In this document: in pieces, positions 8,391 through 16,678 of the stretch
Layout of the letters: every line of letters starts with the position of its first letter
Numbering within the stretch: the first letter of the stretch is position 1
Origin: Streptomyces iranensis
GTDB lineage: Bacteria > Actinomycetota > Actinomycetes > Streptomycetales > Streptomycetaceae
DNA: 64,000 nucleotides
Direction of reading: 5' to 3'
NCBI RefSeq assembly: GCF_017874715.1
Contig: NZ_JAGGLR010000036.1
Span: forward strand, 21,906 to 85,905
The notes under the pieces: generated by a model
The model's database searches: none
Seen by the model: only the letters and a program-made list of their open reading frames with translations
Told to the model about the DNA's origin: nothing
Position numbers and translations under genes: made by a program

Positions 8391-8869
8391 CTAGTGGCCG
8401 ATCTTGTCCAACTCGGCGAGATCCTCGTCGGAGAGCGAGAGTCCCGCGCCGGCGACGTTCTCGCGCAGGTGCGCCACCGACGAGGTGCGGGGAATGAGCA
8501 GGATGTTCGGCGACCGCCGCAGCAGCCAGGCCAGGGCGACCGACATCGGCGGCGCGATCGCCTGGGCCTCGGCGACCTGTCCCGCCGTCGCGTTGCTCAC
8601 TCCGAGGTGTCGGATCAGGCCCCGCTGCTGGAGTTCGACGAGGGTCTCGAAGGGCTCGGCGAGTGAGCCGGGCCGGGGCCCTGGGCGTCGCCGAGCCGGA
8701 GGTTGACCACGTCGAGCGCATCGAGGCCGAGATCCTCGAGATTCTCGTGGACGGCGCGGCGCAGGTCCTCGGGGTGCCGGGCAGGGGGCCAGCCGCCTTG
8801 CTGATCGCGGACCGCGCCGACCTTGGTCACGATGTGCGGCGCTGCGGGACATGGATACAGCGTTTCACG
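8391..8869 (-). pseudogene. aldo/keto reductase, frameshifted and internally deleted
   Basis: Read on the minus strand: RETLYPCPAAPHIVTKVGAV, then RDQQGGWPPARHPEDLRRAV, HENLEDLGLDALDVVNLRLGD in one frame; a frameshift near 8670; then EPFETLVELQQRGLIRHLGV, SNATAGQVAEAQAIAP in another, joined directly to PMSVALAWLLRRSPNILLIP and ending LSLSDEDLAELDKIGH. About 50 residues normally between QAIAP and PMSVALAW are gone, and the N-terminal ~60 residues with the catalytic Tyr and Asp are missing. The order and spacing otherwise match bacterial aldo/keto reductases of the AKR superfamily. Not functional. Confidence 0.8.
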
Positions 8870-8929
8870 GGCCCCGGCGCGCCTTCAGGACCGGCGGGCA
8901 CCCCGAGGTGGAGCCGAAGTCGACCCCGT

Positions 8930-8991
8930 CTCACGCGGCCGGTGCCGGTAGCGCAGCGGTGACTCGCCCACTTCCCGTTTGAACGCGGAGC
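8930..8991 (-). pseudogene. AraC-family regulator C-terminal remnant
   Basis: On the minus strand the bases read SAFKREVGESPLRYRHRPRE, which matches the end of the second helix-turn-helix of AraC/XylS regulators (SAFKREFGVSPLRYR). Nothing of the rest of the protein is visible. The piece lies between the broken aldo/keto reductase and a broken SDR, and AraC regulators next to such enzymes are common, so it is probably part of the same decayed locus. Confidence 0.5.
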
Positions 8992-9006
8992 CGCCGCTCC
9001 CCGAAA

Positions 9007-9265
9007 TCATCCGGTGGCCATCGTCTCTCCGACATCCGCTGGGACGATCCGCACTTCACCACGGGCCATGACGGCCACCTCGCCGGCACCGTCGTGTTCG
9101 CGGCGGCCGGCCCACTGCCCAACGGGATCGGCGGTGTCTACCTCAAGGACAACGACATCTCACCGCTGGACGAGGACCCGGCCCCATCGCCTTCGGCGCC
9201 GACCAGGACCCTCCCGCCGATGTCGTGCCACCCGCCGTCGACCCGCGGTCCGCCGCGTGGCGGGT
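9007..9265 (+). pseudogene. short-chain dehydrogenase remnant
   Basis: Reads SSGGHRLSDIRWDDPHFTTG, HDGHLAG, then VVFAAAGPLPNGIGGVYLKD, NDISPLDEDPAP, and after a +1 shift near 9183 IAFGADQDPPADVVPPAVDP. This is the C-terminal third of SDRs of the type found near 40.5 kb (HLxDIRWDDPHF ... GGVYLEDCDIAPL... VxxHAVDPEAARRLW). The catalytic Tyr-Lys segment between HDG and LAG has been deleted. Non-functional relic. Confidence 0.65.
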
Positions 9266-9924
9266 CAGGTCACCAGACCCTGGCGGTAGGCGTAGACGAC
9301 CGCTTGCACACGGTCGCGGAGTCCGAGTTTGGTGAGGATGCGTGACACGAAGGTCTTGACGGTCTCCTGGCTGATCACCAGAGTCGCGGCGATCTCGCTG
9401 TTGGACAGGCCGTTGGCGATGAGGTGGAGCACCTCCAGTTCGCGAGGGGTCAGCGGGATGTCCTGCGGGGCGCCCTCGGGAGGGCGGATCCGGGCGGCGT
9501 ACTTGCCCACGAGCTGGCGCGTCACCTCGGGGTCCAGCAGGGCCGCGCCCGTGGCCACGGTCCGGATCCCGTGCAGCAGTTGGGACGGCGGTGCGTCCTT
9601 GAGCAGGAACCCGCTCGCCCCCGCGCGCAGCGCCTCGTAGACGTAGGTGTCCAGGTTGAACGTGGTCACCACGAGCACCTTGACGGGGCGCCGCACCCCC
9701 GCACCGGCCAGTAGGCGGGTGGCCTCGATACCGTCGAGCACCGGCATGCGGACATCCATCACCACGACGTCCGGGTGCAGCCGGCCGGCGAGGTCGACCG
9801 CGGTCCGGCCGTCTTCGCACTCGCCCACCACTTCGAGGTCGGGCTGGGCATCGATGATCGTCACCAGCCCGGTGCGGACCAGCACCTGGTCGTCGCAGAC
9901 CAGGACCCGGATCGACTCGGTCAC
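9265..9924 (-). CDS. NarL/FixJ-type response regulator
   Basis: A 219-aa response regulator. The receiver domain has the acidic pair D11-D12 and phosphoacceptor D57 (VVVMDVRMPVLDGIEA), the switch Thr in VVTTF and Lys in GFLLKDAPP. The C-terminal LuxR helix-turn-helix reads LTPRELEVLHLIANGLSNSE then ETVKTFVSRILTKLGLRDRV. It overlaps the 3' end of the adjacent histidine kinase by four bases and forms a two-component system with it. The target genes are not evident from the context. Confidence 0.94.
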   Translation of the reverse strand: MTESIRVLVCDDQVLVRTGLVTIIDAQPDLEVVGECEDGRTAVDLAGRLHPDVVVMDVRMPVLDGIEATRLLAGAGVRRPVKVLVVTTFNLDTYVYEALRAGASGFLLKDAPPSQLLHGIRTVATGAALLDPEVTRQLVGKYAARIRPPEGAPQDIPLTPRELEVLHLIANGLSNSEIAATLVISQETVKTFVSRILTKLGLRDRVQAVVYAYRQGLVT

Positions 9925-11081
9925 GACGGGCTCCCCGCGGGTATCCGCGCCCGGACGACGAAGCCACCGCCGGTCCGGGCGCCCGCGCTGAAGTCGCCGC
10001 CGAGCACGTCGACCCGTTCGCGCAGACCGGCCAGCCCCCGCCCGCTCCCACCGGGCGAGGCGGGGGCCCGCGAGCCGGCGCCGTCCGTGCTGACTTCCAC
10101 GGTGATGTCCCTTTCCCCGTGGTGGACCTGGACCGAAGTGCGGCTGCCGTGGGCGTACTTGAGGGCGTTGGTCAGGGCCTCCTGCACCACCCGGTAGGCC
10201 ACCAGGTCGGCGCTGCCGGTCGACTCCGCCGGTGTGCCCTCCTCGGTGAACTCCACCGGCTGCCCGGACCGGCGGGTCTGCTCCACGAGCGTGAGAAGTC
10301 TGCCGACAGTCGGTGTCGTGGCCTCGGTGCCGTGGTCGGGATTGATCAGGTCGAGCAAGTGCCGCAGATCGGTGGTGGCACGTCTGCCGGTCTCGGTGAC
10401 CGCGGTCAGGGCCTGGTCGAGGCGGTCGGGCGCGGCGGTCAGATAGCGCGCCGCCTCGGCCTGTACGACCATCGCCGTCACATGGTGGGTCACCACGTCG
10501 TGGAGCTCACGGGCGATGCGGGCGCGTTCCGCGGCGCGGGTGTCCTCGGCGACACGGCGGCGGCGGTCGGCTTCCACGGCCCGGGTGGAGCGCAGCCACG
10601 ACCCCATGCCCCAGGGGAGGACCAGCGCCAGGTAGTACATCGCGAACTCGCTCGGCGCCTCGGCGCCCGAACCGAGCCGGTGGAGCGCGACCGCCAGCGG
10701 CACATACGCCACGGAGAACCCGAGCGCGATGGCGCGCCGGTGCCGCTCCAGATGGGACCCCACACTCAGCAGCGCGATGGGCATCGCGGTGCCCGCGAAC
10801 GAGTGGTAGCCGCGGAGTTGGTCGACGGCGAAACCGAGCGACACCAGGGCGAGACAGACCACCGGCCACCGCCGCCGCACGGCGAGCGGGAGGCACTGCA
10901 GGGCGACTGCCACGATGGCCAGCGCGTCGAAGGGGCGGGCGGGCAGGCCGCCCAGCTGCGTCCCGTGGTTGTGGAACTCCGGGATGAGCGACCCGGCGAG
11001 GATCAGCAGCCCGAGCGGGAGATCCCGGACCGTGACATCGAACCGGTGCCACATCTCCGGGACACGCCGAACACTGATCAT
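9921..11081 (-). CDS. sensor histidine kinase (HisKA_3 type)
   Basis: A 386-aa membrane kinase partner of the NarL-type regulator. The N-terminal ~150 residues contain several hydrophobic segments. The HisKA_3 dimerisation box ERARIARELHDVVTHHVTAM holds the phosphorylated His, and the ATP-binding lobe has VVQEALTNALKYAHGS (N box) and SGRGLAGLRERVDVLGG (G box). The ATG at 11081 is the only sensible start and follows CACTCGGCCG without a strong ribosome site. Signal unknown. The intervening gap to the upstream methyltransferase is 30 bases on the same strand, so co-transcription is possible. Confidence 0.93.
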   Translation of the reverse strand: MISVRRVPEMWHRFDVTVRDLPLGLLILAGSLIPEFHNHGTQLGGLPARPFDALAIVAVALQCLPLAVRRRWPVVCLALVSLGFAVDQLRGYHSFAGTAMPIALLSVGSHLERHRRAIALGFSVAYVPLAVALHRLGSGAEAPSEFAMYYLALVLPWGMGSWLRSTRAVEADRRRRVAEDTRAAERARIARELHDVVTHHVTAMVVQAEAARYLTAAPDRLDQALTAVTETGRRATTDLRHLLDLINPDHGTEATTPTVGRLLTLVEQTRRSGQPVEFTEEGTPAESTGSADLVAYRVVQEALTNALKYAHGSRTSVQVHHGERDITVEVSTDGAGSRAPASPGGSGRGLAGLRERVDVLGGDFSAGARTGGGFVVRARIPAGSPS

Positions 11082-11111
11082 CGGCCGAGTGTAGCGGTGG
11101 GGGCTCGTGGA

Positions 11112-12236
11112 TCAGGCTTCGGGGAAGAGCCGGCGATGGAAGAACGTCTCGCGGAAACCGTCCCCATGGTGCGTCGAGCTCCAGCGCAACGGCACCGCCG
11201 GACCGCCGTCCCGGTGCAGCTCGCCGACGAGGGCGTAGTCGGGGTGTACGCCGTCGTCGCTGATCGTCGTGGTGAACTCGAAGGTGAACCGGTCGCCCGG
11301 CCGCACCGGCAGGCCCTCCTCCGACAGCGCCGCATAGACGGGGGTCCAATTGCTCCATTCACACAGCGAGTCGATCGGCTCGCCGTCCTCGGCCACCCAC
11401 AAGCGCACGCCGAGCGCGAGCCCGGAGAAGCGGCCCGGCCCGGTGAACGTCAGCTCGGCGCGGTCGACACCCTCCGGCCGCAATGCGCCGTTGAACTCCA
11501 GCGGCTCCACCTCGACGGCGTCGGACAGGTACGACCGCTCCCGCACCTCCGGCACTTCCTGCAACCCCGCGAGACAGACCCGCAGGTCGAAGGGGCGGCC
11601 CACCGCGGCGAACACCTCCTGCACGAAGTCGAAGGTGGCGGACGGGAAACTGGGCGGTTCGCCCCCCGTCGCACTGCCCAGGTCCAGGGCGACGGCCGTG
11701 GTGGCGCTGCGGTGCGGGATGAACAGCCCACCGGGCTTCACCAGCCGCTCCCGCGCGTCCCGCAGTACCGACCCCGCGCCCTCGGAGCCGCCGAGCGTGC
11801 CGATGATCTCCGAGACGCACATGTCGACGGGCTCGGGGAGCTCGATCTCGGTGGAGAGCCCCTCGATCACCGTGATCCGGTCGGCGAAACCGGCCTCCTC
11901 GATGGTCTTCCGGGCGATCCGCGCCGATTTGGGCATGACCTCCACGGCCCACACATGCCGTGCTCCGGCGCGGGCGGCGGCCAGCGCCCACACCGCGTCC
12001 TGCCCCGTGCCGACGTCGAGCACGGTCCGGCCGGGAGCGCAGCGCCGGACGGCTTCGGTATACCGGCCCGTCCGACGCTCATCTTTGATCATCATGTCGT
12101 ACACGAAGTCGTCGTAGACCGGGTACTCACCGACCGAGGGGAACAGCCATATCGGTGGATTCGACTCGTCGACGCAGGCTCGCACCGGCACCTTATGACC
12201 GGGAACGGCTAACTCCGCCACGTAGGAACGTCGCAT
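11112..12236 (-). CDS. class I SAM-dependent methyltransferase, PRMT-like
   Basis: A 374-aa protein built like protein arginine methyltransferases. SAM motif I is VLDVGTGQDAVWALAAARAG, the acidic post-I strand is VWAVEVMPKSARIA, and the loop CVSEIIGTLGGSEG corresponds to the PRMT double-E loop with its first Glu kept (SE) and a second acidic residue in SEG. The C-terminal half is a beta-barrel-like region rich in beta strands. The ATG at 12236 follows AAGGA at good spacing. Bacterial members of this group are poorly characterised; some modify peptides or natural products. No neighbouring substrate gene is evident. Confidence 0.75.
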   Translation of the reverse strand: MRRSYVAELAVPGHKVPVRACVDESNPPIWLFPSVGEYPVYDDFVYDMMIKDERRTGRYTEAVRRCAPGRTVLDVGTGQDAVWALAAARAGARHVWAVEVMPKSARIARKTIEEAGFADRITVIEGLSTEIELPEPVDMCVSEIIGTLGGSEGAGSVLRDARERLVKPGGLFIPHRSATTAVALDLGSATGGEPPSFPSATFDFVQEVFAAVGRPFDLRVCLAGLQEVPEVRERSYLSDAVEVEPLEFNGALRPEGVDRAELTFTGPGRFSGLALGVRLWVAEDGEPIDSLCEWSNWTPVYAALSEEGLPVRPGDRFTFEFTTTISDDGVHPDYALVGELHRDGGPAVPLRWSSTHHGDGFRETFFHRRLFPEA

Positions 12237-12419
12237 TCGCAGTCCTTCGCCAGATCCGCGGCCGGAGCGCCGCGGCTGCTCCGAACGTTAGGGATGTGGC
12301 GGCCCGAGATCGTCACGCCACGGAGCGCACCTCGCGTAGCTCGCACGGGTGACAGTCGTTACGGCCGGGGCTCCCGCTAGGCTATGACGAGCGTTATGGC
12401 CAGAAGGGGTACGGTCCTG

Positions 12420-12443
12420 GCCAAGCACGCCAAGCACGCCAAG
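12420..12443 (+). repeat. short tandem repeat GCCAAGCAC
   Basis: Two full copies and a partial third of the 9-base unit GCCAAGCAC in the 265-bp region between the divergent methyltransferase and ester-cyclase-like genes. It lies ~60 bases upstream of the latter's ATG. No palindrome; role unknown. Confidence 0.6.
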
Positions 12444-12501
12444 GCGCCGCTCGGGCGCTGCCGTACCGCACCGCGCCCGCGAGACCGAGAGAGCACATCC
12501 C

Positions 12502-12909
12502 ATGGCTGAACTCGCCCTTGAGGACCGCTATCGCGGGTACCTCACCTGCCTGAACGAGCGGCGCTTCCACGACCTTCCCGAGTTCGTGCACGACCCCGTG
12601 GTGCACAACGACCGGACACTCACCATCGCCGAGTTCCAGGATCTGCTGCGCCGCGACGCGACGGAGATCCCCGACCTGCACTACGCGATCGAGCGGCTCG
12701 TGGTCCAGGGCGAGGAGGTGGCGTGCCGCATCCGGTTCGACTGCACCCCCACGGCGAGCTTCCGTGGCATACCGCCCACCGGCCGGTCGATCTCGTTCGT
12801 CGAGCATGTCTTCTACCGCTACCGGGACGGCAGGATCGCGGAGATCTGGTCGCTGATCGACATGGAGGCGATCCGCGAACAGCTCACCGGCAGCGGTCCC
12901 GACGCGTAG
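12502..12909 (+). CDS. SnoaL-like / ester cyclase-family protein
   Basis: A 135-aa NTF2-fold protein. Family landmarks are YLTCLNERRFHDLPEFVHDP, the pocket residues VHNDRTLTIAEFQDLLR and IPDLHYAIERLVVQGEEVAC, then FRGIPPTGRSISFVEHVFYR with YRDGRIAEIWSLIDM, the usual end of ester cyclases/SnoaL proteins. Length is normal. Substrate cannot be assigned: the family covers polyketide cyclases, dehydratases and many proteins of unknown use. It is divergent from the PRMT-like gene. Confidence 0.8.
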   Translation: MAELALEDRYRGYLTCLNERRFHDLPEFVHDPVVHNDRTLTIAEFQDLLRRDATEIPDLHYAIERLVVQGEEVACRIRFDCTPTASFRGIPPTGRSISFVEHVFYRYRDGRIAEIWSLIDMEAIREQLTGSGPDA

Positions 12910-12927
12910 CGTTCGGCAGCACACGGA

Positions 12928-14316
12928 CTACTCCAGGCGCCACAGGTGGATCGTCTTGTCCTGGAAGCCAAGGGTGGCCAGGGTGCGGCCGTCGGGGCTG
13001 AAGGCGAGCTGGGCGATGGAGGGCCCGGGGTTGCTGATGGCGGCTCGGTGTTCGTGGCTGGCAGCATCCCACAAATGCAGGCCGGTGTAGTCGGTGGTGA
13101 GGACGGTCCGGCCGTCCGTGCTGTAGGCCAGGCCGGTCACGGAACCACTGTGGCCGGCGAGCGGTTTGCCGCGCTCCTTGCCGGTGATCGCGTCGAAGAA
13201 GTGGACTTCCGTGGAGTCGTTGGTGACGGCCAGGGTTCCGCTGTCCGGGCTGAACACCATGTCGCCGGCACCGCCCAAGGAGTCATTCGACGGTTGAGGC
13301 CGTTGTCTCCGGGTGGCCACGTCCCACAGCCGTACGCCGTCCATGCCGGACTCGTCCACGCCGGCCAGAGTCTTCCCGTTCGGGCTGAACACCAACTGGT
13401 GGGCGCCTGCCGACTCGAGTGGAGCGCCCTTCTGCTGATGAGTCGCCACGTCGTAGAGCCGGATCTCCTGGTCGATGAAGCCGCTGGTGGCAAAGAGCCT
13501 GCCGTCGGGGCTGAAGGCGATCGTCTCGAAGGACAGAAAGGGATCGTCGTGCTGGGCGATCTCCTTGCCGTGCGGGCGCAGAGTGGCCGCGTCCCAGAAC
13601 TGGGCTCTGCTCTCGTGGCCGGTCGCCACCGTCCGGCCGTCCGGGCTGAAGGCCACTCCCTCGAAGACGACGAGCGAGGAGAGCAGGGCTTTGGCCCGCT
13701 GCTTGTGGGTGGCCACGTCCCACAGCCGCAACACTCCGTCCTGGGCTTCGCTGGAGGCCAGGCTCTTTCCGTCCGGGCTGAAGCGCAGCGTGCCGATCTC
13801 CCCCTTGTGTCCCTTGAGGGTCGCCAGCGGGCGCAGCCCGGGATGGGCGGGGATGGCGATGGGCGGGGGTGTGCGCAGGGGAGTGGGGGAGGGGCTGCCG
13901 GAGGTGTCCTTGCCGGGCTTGCCGTGGGCGGTGTCCTTCCCGCCGTCCGAGCCGCCGCCGAAGAGGGCGATGCCGGTGGGCACGGCCACGGCGGCGACCG
14001 CGACGGCCGCGCCCGCGCCGATGAGCAGACGGCGCCGCGAGGGCGGGAGGGGCTTCCCGGATATCCACGGCAGAGGCTTCGGGGGTATCCGCGGTGGGCG
14101 CGGGGGTATCCGCGGTAGGTGCGAGGGCGGTCCGTTCAGCTCGTGGCGGAGCCGTTCGCGTTCGGCCAGCAACCGGTCGCGCTCGGCCCGGAGTTGGCCG
14201 AGCTCCTCGGCCCCGGCGCCTGCTTCCGCCGTCGTCCTCCCGTCGTCCGGCCCGGTGCGCCCCGCACCGGATGACGCGCCGCGTACGCCCTCCGGCGAGG
14301 GTCCTCGCTCGTCCAT
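12928..14316 (-). CDS. membrane-anchored WD40 repeat protein (copy 1)
   Basis: A 462-aa protein with acidic N-terminus, a short coiled coil (residues 38-60, LRAERDRLLAERERLRHEL), a proline-rich hinge with repeats of RIPP (63-92), a twin-arginine-like SRRRLL at 93-98 and one hydrophobic span (97-119), followed by a low-complexity linker and a WD40 beta-propeller of about seven blades (each with FSPDGRTLA-type and LWDVATH-type strands). No kinase domain is attached, unlike many actinomycete WD40 proteins. The propeller would lie outside the membrane if SRRRLL acts as a Tat-type signal-anchor, inside if not. GGGAG ribosome site precedes ATG 14316. It is paralogous to the next gene. Confidence 0.85.
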   Translation of the reverse strand: MDERGPSPEGVRGASSGAGRTGPDDGRTTAEAGAGAEELGQLRAERDRLLAERERLRHELNGPPSHLPRIPPRPPRIPPKPLPWISGKPLPPSRRRLLIGAGAAVAVAAVAVPTGIALFGGGSDGGKDTAHGKPGKDTSGSPSPTPLRTPPPIAIPAHPGLRPLATLKGHKGEIGTLRFSPDGKSLASSEAQDGVLRLWDVATHKQRAKALLSSLVVFEGVAFSPDGRTVATGHESRAQFWDAATLRPHGKEIAQHDDPFLSFETIAFSPDGRLFATSGFIDQEIRLYDVATHQQKGAPLESAGAHQLVFSPNGKTLAGVDESGMDGVRLWDVATRRQRPQPSNDSLGGAGDMVFSPDSGTLAVTNDSTEVHFFDAITGKERGKPLAGHSGSVTGLAYSTDGRTVLTTDYTGLHLWDAASHEHRAAISNPGPSIAQLAFSPDGRTLATLGFQDKTIHLWRLE

Positions 14317-14336
14317 ACCCGGCTCCCGCCCTTCCC

Positions 14337-14374
14337 CTGTTCCACTTCGTGCGATGCACCTGTTCCACTTCGTG
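14337..14374 (+). repeat. 15-bp direct repeat upstream of WD40 copy 1
   Basis: CTGTTCCACTTCGTG occurs at 14337-14351 and again at 14360-14374, an exact 23-bp phase. On the coding (minus) strand it is CACGAAGTGGAACAG, 21-58 bases before the start codon, a position suited to an activator or repressor site. Confidence 0.7.
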
Positions 14375-14409
14375 TGACGCGCCGACCGCGAGACCGGCCG
14401 CTTCGGCGG

Positions 14410-15783
14410 CTACTCGATCCGCCAGAGCCGTATGGCGTTGTCGTCGTAGCTGCCGGTCGCCAGCGTCAGCCCGTCCGCCGTGAAGGCCGTGGGCTGGGAC
14501 AGGGAGGCGAGCTCCAGAGGCTTCGCGCGTTCCTTGTGCGTGGCCGCGTCCCAGAAACGCAACACAAGCCCGCTGTAGAAGCCGAGCGTGACGATGGTCT
14601 TCCCGTCCCCGCTGTAGGCCAGCGCGCTGACGCCGACGGTGCGGGCGCGCAACGGCTTGCCGCGCCGGGTGGCGGTGGCCGTGTCCCACAGCCGTACCAC
14701 GCCATCGCCACCCACACTCGCGCTCACCGCCAGGGTCCCGCTGTCCGGGCTGAACGCCATGGCGCCGACACCGCCCTCGTGTCCGGTCAGTGGCTCGCCC
14801 CGCCGTCTGCGGGACGCGACGTCCCACAGCCGCACGACTCCGTCGCCGACATGGCTGCTCACGGCCAGGGTCTTGCCGTCCGGACTGAACAGCAGCCCCT
14901 CGACACCGCCCTCGTGTCCGGTCAGCGGCTCGCCCCGCTGTCCGCGGGACGCGACGTCCCACAGCCGCACGACGTCACCGCCCGGTTCGTTCGTGCCGCC
15001 CGCGGCCAGCGTCCTGCCGTCCGGGCTGAAGGCGACCACCTCGAACGGCCGCTGTGTGCGGTCCGGGAGACTCAGCGACCTGCCACTGCGGTGAAGCGAG
15101 GGGAGCTGCCAGAACTGCGCCCTGTCCGCGCCACCGGTGGCGAGCGTCCTGCCGTCCGAGCTGATCGCCACGGACTGGAAGGAGACGAAAGCCGAGGTCA
15201 GCGGCGCGCCGATCCGCCGGTGCGCAGGGACGTCCCACAGCCGCAGGTTGCCCACATCGGCCTCGGTGGAGACCAGCGTCCGCCCGTCCGGGCTGAACCA
15301 CACACCGCCGAGAGTGCCGGAGTGGCCCTTGAGGGTGGCCAGGCGGCGGATCGTGGGGTGTGCGGGAATGCTCGTCACGGGGCGCGGGCGCGGGCGCGAC
15401 GGCCGGGGGCGAGGGGAGGCGGACGAGCCGTCGTCCTGGGCGAGGAGAGCGGCGGCGGCCCCGCCCCCGGCGACCACGACGGCTCCACCGGCGACGAGCA
15501 GGCCCCGGCGGGAGACCCCCGCGAACCGCGGATGCGCAGCGGAGGCGTCCGCTCCCGTAGGGGCGTACGGATCGGGCGCGGGCGGTGGCTCCTGGGGTAC
15601 GCGGGCTACGGGTGCGCCATCCGTTCCCTTCCTCGCGTCCCCGGCCGCCCCCTCAAACGCGGGGCCGGGCACATCGGTCGACACGGCGGCGGCCCGTCGC
15701 TGCTCCACTTGGGACCTGAGCCCCCCGACCTCCTCCCGGAGGCGTTCACACTCGGCCCGTAGCCGCTCGCCCTCGTCGTCCAT
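14410..15783 (-). CDS. membrane-anchored WD40 repeat protein (copy 2)
   Basis: A 457-aa paralogue of the previous protein with the same plan: N-terminal coiled coil (residues 3-30, EGERLRAECERLREEVGGLR), a Pro/Ala-rich stretch, SRRGLLVAGG twin-arginine-like motif (91-100), one hydrophobic span, a Ser/Pro/Arg linker, then WD40 blades with HEGGVEGLLFSPDGKTLA and VRLWDVASRRRRGEPLTG repeats; two adjacent blades are nearly identical, suggesting recent blade duplication. The ATG at 15783 is chosen: it has a GGGGAGAG ribosome site, whereas 25 further upstream codons run through a strong hairpin. Role unknown; probably scaffold or ligand-binding at the cell surface. Confidence 0.85.
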   Translation of the reverse strand: MDDEGERLRAECERLREEVGGLRSQVEQRRAAAVSTDVPGPAFEGAAGDARKGTDGAPVARVPQEPPPAPDPYAPTGADASAAHPRFAGVSRRGLLVAGGAVVVAGGGAAAALLAQDDGSSASPRPRPSRPRPRPVTSIPAHPTIRRLATLKGHSGTLGGVWFSPDGRTLVSTEADVGNLRLWDVPAHRRIGAPLTSAFVSFQSVAISSDGRTLATGGADRAQFWQLPSLHRSGRSLSLPDRTQRPFEVVAFSPDGRTLAAGGTNEPGGDVVRLWDVASRGQRGEPLTGHEGGVEGLLFSPDGKTLAVSSHVGDGVVRLWDVASRRRRGEPLTGHEGGVGAMAFSPDSGTLAVSASVGGDGVVRLWDTATATRRGKPLRARTVGVSALAYSGDGKTIVTLGFYSGLVLRFWDAATHKERAKPLELASLSQPTAFTADGLTLATGSYDDNAIRLWRIE

Positions 15784-15825
15784 ATCGCCACTCTCCCCGT
15801 CAAGGCCCTCATCGTGTCGGCGGCC

Positions 15826-15859
15826 GGTGGGGTACGCCGCTGCCACGGCATACCCCACC
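15826..15859 (-). terminator. strong hairpin downstream of the 15.9-16.5 kb gene
   Basis: GGTGGGGTACGCCG (15826-15839) pairs with CGGCATACCCCACC (15846-15859): 13 of 14 positions pair (one is G-T opposed) around a six-base loop. It begins six bases after the minus-strand stop at 15865 and ends transcription before WD40 copy 2. Confidence 0.7.
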
Positions 15860-15864
15860 CCCGA

Positions 15865-16521
15865 TCAGCCGAGCTGCTTCTCGATCTTCGAGAGCTGCAG
15901 TGCGGGCCACTTCTCCACCATCGCGTCCTCGTCCGCCTCGCTCACCTGGTTGCTCCCGTCCCAGACGATGGCCTCCACGACGACCGTCTCGATCCGGATC
16001 GCCAGGACCGTGACGCCCGGCGCCTCGAAGGACAGAGCCGCGTCCCCCAGATCGGACGAGTGCTCCTTGGCGCCCCGGATCTTGTGGATCTCTTCGCGGT
16101 TGTCGGCCACCAGCCCGTCCCAGGCCGCCTCCGCGGCGTCCTCGTCGTCGTAGGCGAGGACATCGGACTTGACCCGGAAGAACACGTTCTCCGACCGCTC
16201 GAGCACGACCATGCCCGCCCCATGCAGGTGTCGGCACGCCCAGCCGTCGCCGTCCTTGCGCCATTTCCGGCACTGCTTGTCCAGGTCGGTGCCGGCCAGC
16301 ACGGATCTCCCCTCCTTGTTGCCGGCCGGTACCGACAGGGCGCCGGTGAGCCCGTCGTGCGGGACGAACCCGGGCAGGTCCCGCTTGGTCGGCAGCGCCG
16401 CGTCCACGTCCGCGGCGTCCAGCGTGGGGGCGGGCCACAGCAGATACGCGCCGAACCCGGCCACCGCGAGCACCGCGGCCACCACCCCGACCAGCGCGCC
16501 GCGGCGCGTCATTCGAACCAT
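15865..16521 (-). CDS. hypothetical exported/membrane-anchored protein
   Basis: A 218-aa protein of no recognised family. It starts with a basic patch and hydrophobic span (TRRGALVGVVAAVLAVAGFG, AYLLWPAP), so it is membrane-anchored or secreted. The rest is a globular domain with two cysteines (CRKWRKDGDGWACRHL) that could form a disulfide outside the cell, and charged alpha/beta segments. ATG at 16521 has a GGTG site; a GTG at 16530 and an ATG at 16512 are alternatives. It precedes the two WD40 genes on the same strand but is separated from them by a terminator-like hairpin. It may act with them at the envelope; this is only proximity. Confidence 0.75.
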   Translation of the reverse strand: MVRMTRRGALVGVVAAVLAVAGFGAYLLWPAPTLDAADVDAALPTKRDLPGFVPHDGLTGALSVPAGNKEGRSVLAGTDLDKQCRKWRKDGDGWACRHLHGAGMVVLERSENVFFRVKSDVLAYDDEDAAEAAWDGLVADNREEIHKIRGAKEHSSDLGDAALSFEAPGVTVLAIRIETVVVEAIVWDGSNQVSEADEDAMVEKWPALQLSKIEKQLG

Positions 16522-16678
16522 GCCCGTCACCGTAAGGACGCCACGTCGGGACCGGTCCCCATCCTCACGCGTTAGGCGGCCGGTCCCGAATCACTCGTTT
16601 ATGCGATGCGCCTCGGTGCCGCGCCGATCCAGTGTGGTCAGGGAGGAACGCATAACGGCACATCTGCTGGGAGGACCC

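Noticed and set aside
10119..12212. 697-codon plus-strand frame opposite the histidine kinase and methyltransferase
   Set aside because: Antisense to two genes with clear domains; its composition is the Arg/His/Gln/Asp-rich pattern of high-GC shadow frames and it has no motif.
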